A stretch of DNA of 64,000 nucleotides. It comes from Rhizobium sophorae (GTDB taxonomy: Bacteria > Pseudomonadota > Alphaproteobacteria > Rhizobiales > Rhizobiaceae). The translations under genes and the position numbers were made by a program. Shown here in pieces: positions 59,379-64,000 of this stretch. The notes under the pieces were generated by a model that searched no databases, was not told where the DNA came from, and saw only the letters and a program-made list of their open reading frames with translations. Every line of letters begins with the position of its first letter. The stretch's first letter is position 1. Location: positions 1-64,000 of the forward strand of contig NZ_JABFCN010000066.1 of NCBI RefSeq assembly GCF_013087515.1, given 5' to 3'.

Positions 59379-59982
59379 TCCGAAAATCTCCCTTGGCAAT
59401 CCGCGTTTTCAGGTCGGCGACGATCTCGAACACCCGTTCCCTCGTCGTCGCGATACTGTGACTGGTGTCGATCAGATAATCGGCCCGGCGCCGTTTTTCC
59501 GTGTCCGGCGTCTGGCGTGAGAGAATCATGTCGAATTTTTCCTCGGTCATGCCTTCGCGCGCAAGCACCCTTTGGCGCTGAATCTGTGGATCAGTGCTGA
59601 CGACGACGATGACATCCACCCTTGCCTCGGCACCGGTTTCGAAAAGCAATGGAATATCGAGCAATACCATGTCGGCGCCGGCGGCGCGTTGTCGCTTCAG
59701 AAATTCCGTCTCGCGTTTGCGAACCAGCGGATGGACGATCGCTTCCAGGCGTTTGAAGCCGTCAGGATCACGAGCGAGCTGGCGGCCGAGTTCACGCCGG
59801 TCGACTGCTCCATCCTTGATCGTGCCGGGGAAGGCGGCATTCACCAGCGGTGCAGCCTCGCCGGCATAGAGATCGTGGACTACGGCATCCGAATCGTTCA
59901 CCGGGATTCCGGCATCGGCAAAGAGCTTTGCCGCCGTTGATTTTCCCATTCCGATGGAGCCGGTGAGGCCGATCTTCAGCAT
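59371..59982 (-). CDS. coaE: Dephospho-CoA kinase
   Basis: A 203-residue P-loop kinase for the last step of coenzyme A synthesis. P-loop GLTGSIGMGKST at about 5-16, DSDAVVHDLY, and LLDIPLLFE are family motifs. ATG 59982 overlaps the aroE stop by one base. The frame upstream is the 3' part of aroE in another register. The first enzyme of the pathway is also in the window (coaA, 18664). Confidence 0.96.
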   Translation of the reverse strand: MLKIGLTGSIGMGKSTAAKLFADAGIPVNDSDAVVHDLYAGEAAPLVNAAFPGTIKDGAVDRRELGRQLARDPDGFKRLEAIVHPLVRKRETEFLKRQRAAGADMVLLDIPLLFETGAEARVDVIVVVSTDPQIQRQRVLAREGMTEEKFDMILSRQTPDTEKRRRADYLIDTSHSIATTRERVFEIVADLKTRIAKGDFRNA

Positions 59983-60839
59983 CAGTGTGCGTCCATATCC
60001 GCGATGATGAGCGCGCGCAGCGCTGCATCGACGATGGGACGCTGGCCGAACCATTTTTCGAACCCGGGCACGGCCTGGTGCAAGAGCATCCCCAGACCAT
60101 CGACCGTCGAAAATCCTTGCTCTTCCGCCTGCGTCAGGATCGGCGTCTTCAAGGGCACATAAACGATGTCGGTGACGACGGCATCGGCTGCAAGAGGCGA
60201 GAAATCGAGTTGCGGCGCCGGCTCGCCGTCCATGCCGAGCGAGGTGGTATTGATGAAGAGGCCGGCCCCTTTCATGACTTCGGCAAGCGCCCCGGCCGGG
60301 TGGGGCCGGACACGCGGGCCAAAACGATCCGCGAGTTCACGCGCGCGTTCGACGGTGCGGTTGACGACGTGGATCTCCTTGATACCGCGATCACGGACTG
60401 CCTGGATGATCGCCCGGCTGGCGCCGCCGGCGCCAAAGACGACGGCCGTGCCATGCCGGTCCCAGCCGGGATGGCGTTCGTCTAGATTGGCGATGAAGCC
60501 ACGACCGTCGGTATTCGTCGCATGCAGGGCGCCATCCTCCAGCCAGAGCGTGTTTGAGGCGCCAAGTTCGGACGATAGCGCGTCCGGCTTGTCAGCGAGC
60601 CGGAACGCCAATTCCTTGTGGGGAATGGTGACATTGCCTCCGGCAAAGCCGGAACTGCCATCTTTCAGAGAGTGAATGAAATCGGCAAAGGCCTCGGGCG
60701 CCACTTCATGGGCGCGGTAGCTGCCCGGCAGGCCGAGAGTCTTCAGCCAATATCCGTGGATTAGCGGCGAGCGCGAATGCCTGATGGGAAAGCCGGTGAC
60801 AAAGGCCCTCGGCCCCAATGTTTCACGTGAATCACCCAT
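59982..60839 (-). CDS. aroE: Shikimate dehydrogenase
   Basis: A 285-residue NADP-dependent enzyme reducing 3-dehydroshikimate. N-terminal substrate site [13 protein letters not shown], catalytic Lys in NVTIPHKE, the Rossmann [10 protein letters not shown] and NRTVERA (NADP preference) are clear, with the [11 protein letters not shown] motif at the end. It overlaps maf by eight bases and coaE by one, forming the origin-flanking operon maf-aroE-coaE-dnaQ. Confidence 0.96.
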   Translation of the reverse strand: MGDSRETLGPRAFVTGFPIRHSRSPLIHGYWLKTLGLPGSYRAHEVAPEAFADFIHSLKDGSSGFAGGNVTIPHKELAFRLADKPDALSSELGASNTLWLEDGALHATNTDGRGFIANLDERHPGWDRHGTAVVFGAGGASRAIIQAVRDRGIKEIHVVNRTVERARELADRFGPRVRPHPAGALAEVMKGAGLFINTTSLGMDGEPAPQLDFSPLAADAVVTDIVYVPLKTPILTQAEEQGFSTVDGLGMLLHQAVPGFEKWFGQRPIVDAALRALIIADMDAH

Positions 60840-61431
60840 CGATCGCTCCGAGTTCTCGCAATTTTTTTAAGAGCGGCAGCATCGGCAAGCCGAGAATGGT
60901 GAAATAATCACCCTCGATCTTTTCAAAGAGCTGGATGCCCTCCCCCTCCAATTGATAGGCGCCGACGCTGGAAAGCGCCCGTTCGCCAACCCGCGCCAGA
61001 TGTCTGGTGATGAACTCGATCGTGAGCGGTCGCATCGTCAGCTCCGCATGCGCAAGATGTTCCCACAGGACCACGCCATCGCTGACGATGGCGACGGCGC
61101 TGTTCAGTCGGTGGGTTACGCCCGAAAGGGCTTGAAGATGACCAGCCGCGTCGACCATGTCTTTCGGCTTATGGAAGACACGGTCGCCGAGCGACATTGT
61201 TTGATCCGAACCGATGACCAGGCTAGCCGGAAAACGGCTGCTGACTTCCTCCGCCTTGGCCCCGGCCAGGACGAGGGCCACGGCATCAGGCTTAGCGCCG
61301 GCTTTTTCCAGCGGCGCTTCGACGGCCCGTTCATCGATTCTTGCGGCATGTGTCTCGAAGGACAGACCGGCATTTTCCATCAGCATCCGGCGAAAGGGGC
61401 TCGACGATGCAAGGATGAGTTTCGGCGTCAT
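60832..61431 (-). CDS. maf: Maf-like nucleoside triphosphate pyrophosphatase
   Basis: A 199-residue Maf/HAM1-fold house-cleaning pyrophosphatase acting on non-canonical or specific nucleotides. The N-terminal [12 protein letters not shown] and middle GSDQTM motif with catalytic Asp are present, as well as [14 protein letters not shown]. The sequence fits the YceF-type (m7GTP-preferring) group better than the dTTP/UTP type, but this is tentative. Confidence 0.94.
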   Translation of the reverse strand: MTPKLILASSSPFRRMLMENAGLSFETHAARIDERAVEAPLEKAGAKPDAVALVLAGAKAEEVSSRFPASLVIGSDQTMSLGDRVFHKPKDMVDAAGHLQALSGVTHRLNSAVAIVSDGVVLWEHLAHAELTMRPLTIEFITRHLARVGERALSSVGAYQLEGEGIQLFEKIEGDYFTILGLPMLPLLKKLRELGAIDG

Positions 61432-61464
61432 AGGTTCCTCGGCGTGCCGGCTTTTCGTCAGCGC

Positions 61465-62286
61465 TTAACGCAGCTTCGGCCGCAGGGCAACGATTGCCGC
61501 GGCTGTTTCCTCGATTGAGCGGCGGGTGACGTCGATCAGCGGCCAGTTATGACGGGCGCAAAGAGAACGGGCATATTTCAGCTCCTCCGAAATCGCGGCG
61601 CGATCGGTGTAGTGTTCGCGATCGAAACCCTGCGTCACCCCGAGCACCCGGTTTTCCCGCACCTGGGAAATACGGTCGGTGGTGGCGATCAGGCAGACGA
61701 TCAGCGGTTTGCTCGCCACGAAGAGGCTCTCGGGCAATGGCACGCCATAAACGATCGGAATGTTCGCCGTCTTGATGCCTCGGTTGGCAAGATAGATGCT
61801 GGTCGGTGTTTTCGACGTACGGCTGATGCCGATGATCACGACATCGGCATCGTTGTAATCGTCGGGCATTTGGCCGTCGTCGTGATCCATGGTGAAATTA
61901 AGCGCTTCAATGCGCGCGAAGTAGCCGGCATTCATAACATGCTGAGCGCCCACTCGACGGCGAGACGGGGCGCCGAGATAGATCTGGAAGGCATTCATCA
62001 CCGGCTCCAGCACATTCACTGAGGCGACACCCATCTCGATGCACCGCTCATCGATGAGGCTTGCAAGCTCCCGGTCGACAATGGTGTAGAGCACGATGCC
62101 GGGTGCGTCATCGATCGCTTGGAGAACCGGCAGCAGCTGCTTGCGATTGCGGATCAGCGGATAGACATGTTCGATCGGCTGCGCCGATCTGAACTGCGCC
62201 GACGCGGCGCGCCCGGCGGAGATCAGAGTCTCTCCCGTTGAGTCAGAAATCAGATGCAGATGAAAGAAGTTCGTTCTGTTCTCCAC
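61465..62286 (-). CDS. ppsR: Pyruvate,phosphate dikinase / PEP synthase regulatory protein (DUF299)
   Basis: A 273-residue bifunctional kinase/pyrophosphorylase of the PPSR/PDRP family that switches PEP synthase or pyruvate,phosphate dikinase by ADP-dependent phosphorylation. The P-loop [15 protein letters not shown] is near 150, with [12 protein letters not shown] at the N-terminus. Rhizobia carry a PPDK, the likely target. The start is GTG 62286. It is the gene immediately left of the replication origin, transcribed away from it. Confidence 0.93.
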   Translation of the reverse strand: MENRTNFFHLHLISDSTGETLISAGRAASAQFRSAQPIEHVYPLIRNRKQLLPVLQAIDDAPGIVLYTIVDRELASLIDERCIEMGVASVNVLEPVMNAFQIYLGAPSRRRVGAQHVMNAGYFARIEALNFTMDHDDGQMPDDYNDADVVIIGISRTSKTPTSIYLANRGIKTANIPIVYGVPLPESLFVASKPLIVCLIATTDRISQVRENRVLGVTQGFDREHYTDRAAISEELKYARSLCARHNWPLIDVTRRSIEETAAAIVALRPKLR

Positions 62287-62371
62287 GCTATTTTCCGCTG
62301 CCTGTTGAAAACACTGGATGAAACAGAGCTACGGCTACGAGGCAGTCTCGGGCAAGGGAAAACATGCCTCC

Positions 62372-62380
62372 TTATCCACA
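62372..62380 (+). promoter_or_regulatory. Perfect DnaA box
   Basis: TTATCCACA, identical to the consensus DnaA binding nonamer. It is the strongest box of the putative origin. Confidence 0.8.
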
Positions 62381-62413
62381 TTTCGGATTCTGCGGATCGG
62401 TTTCGATTGGCCC

Positions 62414-62469
62414 TGTGGACGATGGGGAAGAGATCTATTTCCTGAAAGCTCGTCCACAGCCTATCCACA
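62414..62469. promoter_or_regulatory. Cluster of weaker DnaA boxes
   Basis: Three nonamer-like sites: TCGTCCACA on the minus strand (62414-62422), TCGTCCACA on the plus strand (62450-62458) and CTATCCACA (62461-62469). The last two are 11 bases apart, one helical turn. All share the TCCACA core; the TCG variants differ at two positions from consensus and may be low-affinity sites. Confidence 0.65.
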
Positions 62470-62687
62470 GCTATGAGGAAACAGGCCGATCCGGAAGGAT
62501 CTGGAATCACTTTCAGATTCGGCTTCTACCCGAAATTCGGGCGAGATGGACAAATTCTTCCGATGTTGTTTTGCCGGCGCGCGACAAATGGCATCGGCGG
62601 TGGATGGATTTTAATCCTTGATAGTCACCGACTCTAAGAAATAGAAACCTTTTAAAACATCTTTGTTTTATTATAGGGAAGAAGCGC

Positions 62688-63719
62688 TTGAGCGATACGG
62701 GCCGAAAGATCATGAGGGTTCTGAGTGGCGAGAGCATCTCCCCTCCTCCTCTCTGGCTGATGAGACAGGCAGGACGATATCTCCCGGAATATCGGGAGAC
62801 ACGGGCAAAGGCAGGGAGTTTTCTCGATCTCTGCTACACGCCTGACCACGCCGTCGAAGTGACATTGCAGCCGATCCGCCGCTATGGCTTCGATGCTGCG
62901 ATTCTGTTTTCCGATATCCTGGTCATTCCAGACGCAATGAAGCGGAATGTCCGGTTCACCGAGGGCCATGGGCCGGAGATGGATCCGATCGATGAAGCCG
63001 GTATCGGCAGTTTGAACGGCGAAGAGGTTGTCGATTATCTCAGGCCAGTTCTGGAGACGGTGCGGCGGCTACGTGAAGAGTTGCCAGTGGAGACGACGCT
63101 GCTCGGCTTCTGCGGCGCACCATGGACGGTTGCGACCTACATGATCGCCGGTCACGGCACGCCGGATCAGGCCCCTGCCCGTCTTTTCGCCTACAAGCAT
63201 CCCCGCGCTTTCGAGCACCTGCTGATGCTGCTTGCCGACGTATCGGCCGATTATCTCGTCGCACAGATCGATGCCGGCGCCGATGCCGTGCAGATCTTTG
63301 ATTCCTGGGCAGGTGTTCTCGGCGAGAAGGAGTTCGAGACGTTTGCGATCAGGCCGGTTGCACGGATGATTGCTTCCGTCAAATCGCGACGGCCGCATGC
63401 TCGCATCATCGCTTTTGCCAAGGGCGCCGGCTATCAGCTCAAGACCTATCGGCAGAAGACGGGTGCTGATGCAATCGGCCTCGACTGGTCGGTCCCGCTG
63501 GCCTTTGCAGCCGAACTTCAGAAGGATGGACCGGTTCAGGGCAACCTCGATCCGATGCGGGTCGTTGCCGGCGGCCGGGCGCTGGAGGAAGGCATCGACG
63601 ATATTTTGCAGCATCTCGGCAATGGTCCGCTGATCTTCAATCTCGGTCACGGCATTACACCGCAGGCCGACCCAGAGCATGTGCGTCTGCTTGTGGATCG
63701 CGTGCGAGGCGGGGCGTGA
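62688..63719 (+). CDS. hemE: Uroporphyrinogen decarboxylase
   Basis: A 343-residue enzyme converting uroporphyrinogen III to coproporphyrinogen III in heme synthesis. N-terminal [18 protein letters not shown] and [11 protein letters not shown] motifs, [13 protein letters not shown], and the C-terminal [16 protein letters not shown] are complete. The start is taken as TTG 62688 with AGGGAAGAAG upstream (62675-62684); ATG 62712 is an alternative but would remove conserved residues only marginally. Directly to the right of the origin, transcribed away from it. Confidence 0.95.
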   Translation: MSDTGRKIMRVLSGESISPPPLWLMRQAGRYLPEYRETRAKAGSFLDLCYTPDHAVEVTLQPIRRYGFDAAILFSDILVIPDAMKRNVRFTEGHGPEMDPIDEAGIGSLNGEEVVDYLRPVLETVRRLREELPVETTLLGFCGAPWTVATYMIAGHGTPDQAPARLFAYKHPRAFEHLLMLLADVSADYLVAQIDAGADAVQIFDSWAGVLGEKEFETFAIRPVARMIASVKSRRPHARIIAFAKGAGYQLKTYRQKTGADAIGLDWSVPLAFAAELQKDGPVQGNLDPMRVVAGGRALEEGIDDILQHLGNGPLIFNLGHGITPQADPEHVRLLVDRVRGGA

Positions 63720-63721
63720 CG

Positions 63722-64000
63722 ATGGAAAAGCAGACGGAGCGGAGATCTGGCGCTTACGCCCGGCGCCGGGCCCATTTTGCGCTGGCCTTCTTTGCGCTGA
63801 TGGCGGTCGGGCTTTTTGCCTGGAACCCCGATAATCTCTATCTCTGGATCAAGGCGCTGCACATCATCGCGGTCATTTCCTGGATGGCCGGGCTGTTTTA
63901 TATGCCGAGGCTGTTCATCTATCACACCGATGCGGAGCCCGGCTCGGTGCAGTCGGAAACCTTCAAGGTGATGGAGCGCCGGCTGCTTCGGATCATCATG
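63722..64000 (+). CDS. hemJ: Protoporphyrinogen oxidase HemJ, partial (runs off the window)
   Basis: The first 93 codons of a membrane protein of the HemJ/CopD family, open to the window edge. After a basic N-terminus, a hydrophobic helix (FALAFFALMAVGLFAW, about 19-34) and the heme-region motif WIKALHIIAVISWMAGLFYMPRLF-type segment (residues about 43-66) are seen, with the conserved His at KALHI and the Y-H pair in LFIYH. It follows hemE by two bases, giving consecutive steps of heme synthesis. The C-terminus is outside the window. Confidence 0.9.
   Translation, partial: MEKQTERRSGAYARRRAHFALAFFALMAVGLFAWNPDNLYLWIKALHIIAVISWMAGLFYMPRLFIYHTDAEPGSVQSETFKVMERRLLRIIM

Larger units (their letters stand above)
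62287..62687. other. Probable chromosomal replication origin (oriC)
   Basis: A 401-base non-coding gap between ppsR and hemE, the same neighbourhood as the Caulobacter origin (Cori beside hemE). It contains one perfect DnaA box (TTATCCACA, 62372-62380), a one-mismatch box (62461-62469), two TCGTCCACA variants in opposite orientation, and a roughly 80% AT stretch at about 62635-62675 as a candidate unwinding element. Four GANTC sites (62386, 62504, 62516, 62630) fit CcrM methylation control. Genes on both sides point away from the gap. A clear CtrA site was not found. Confidence 0.8.

Noticed and set aside
62287-62687. Full CtrA binding site (TTAA-N7-TTAAC) in the origin
   Set aside because: TTAA words occur near 62611 and 62652 but not with the required spacing.

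Overview
The window is a gene-dense piece of alphaproteobacterial chromosome, about 60% GC by eye. It is almost certainly from Rhizobium (the R. leguminosarum / R. etli / R. phaseoli group). This rests on the content and order of genes (chvI-chvG-hprK-EIIA-HPr, trpFBA-accD-folC, addB-addA-trxA, actS-actR), rhizobial intergenic palindromic repeats (RIME-like) in several gaps, and a replication origin beside hemE as in Caulobacter and other Alphaproteobacteria. I see no phage, transposon, plasmid functions, CRISPR array or tRNA. This is conserved core genome next to oriC, not an accessory island.

Layout. 1-328: no clear protein gene; the left edge carries a strong leftward promoter that looks like an rRNA operon promoter, whose genes would lie outside the window. 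329-5735 (+): ornithine cyclodeaminase-like enzyme, HrpB helicase, and the ActS/ActR redox-responsive two-component pair. 5757-13995: MmcB, an L,D-transpeptidase lipoprotein, malate synthase G, a cytochrome P450, a DUF1402 exported protein and the HslVU protease. 14152-19659 (+): histidine operon hisB-(DUF2628)-hisH-(two unknown genes)-hisA-hisF-hisE-coaA. 19673-22503 (-): AlkB, ArfB, PckA. 22841-28396 (+): ChvI/ChvG, truncated HprK, EIIA-Man, HPr, then AhcY. 28601-40577 (+): DivL (pseudo-histidine kinase with Tyr in place of His), a TsaE/sugar-kinase fusion, a MurU-like uridylyltransferase, AddB, AddA, TrxA. 40649-50853 (-): FolC, AccD, TrpA, TrpB, TrpF, a YgjP-type metallopeptidase, DUF2852, PHB depolymerase, an FAH-family hydrolase and a glutathionyl-hydroquinone reductase. 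51024-51956 (+): DUF2218 and a nitroreductase. 52042-57368 (-): GyrB, XRE regulator, Smr protein, MltA, Tim44-like protein. 57491-58590 (+): FxsA and SecB. 58656-62286 (-): DnaQ, CoaE, AroE, Maf, PpsR-type regulator. 62287-62687: probable chromosomal origin with DnaA boxes. 62688-64000 (+): HemE and the start of HemJ.

How it fits together. Genes flanking the origin point away from it on both sides. Several blocks are tight operons with 1-8 base overlaps: addB/addA, hisE/coaA, chvG/hprK, divL/tsaE, XRE/Smr/MltA/Tim44 and dnaQ/coaE/aroE/maf. Envelope and cell-cycle control recur: ChvG/ChvI with a regulatory PTS, DivL, a likely muropeptide-recycling pair (AmgK-like/MurU-like), MltA, the L,D-transpeptidase and DUF1402. 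Carbon control is also represented: PckA with two CG-centred operator-like sites, malate synthase, PHB depolymerase with a palindrome, and PpsR.

I did not find a wholly new system. The points most worth a second look are the Tyr-for-His DivL, the TsaE-kinase fusion beside its partner transferase, the zinc-ribbon-less AccD, the origin architecture, the putative pckA, ahcY and phaZ operators, the lysozyme-like motif in DUF1402, and the two unknown genes inside the his operon.
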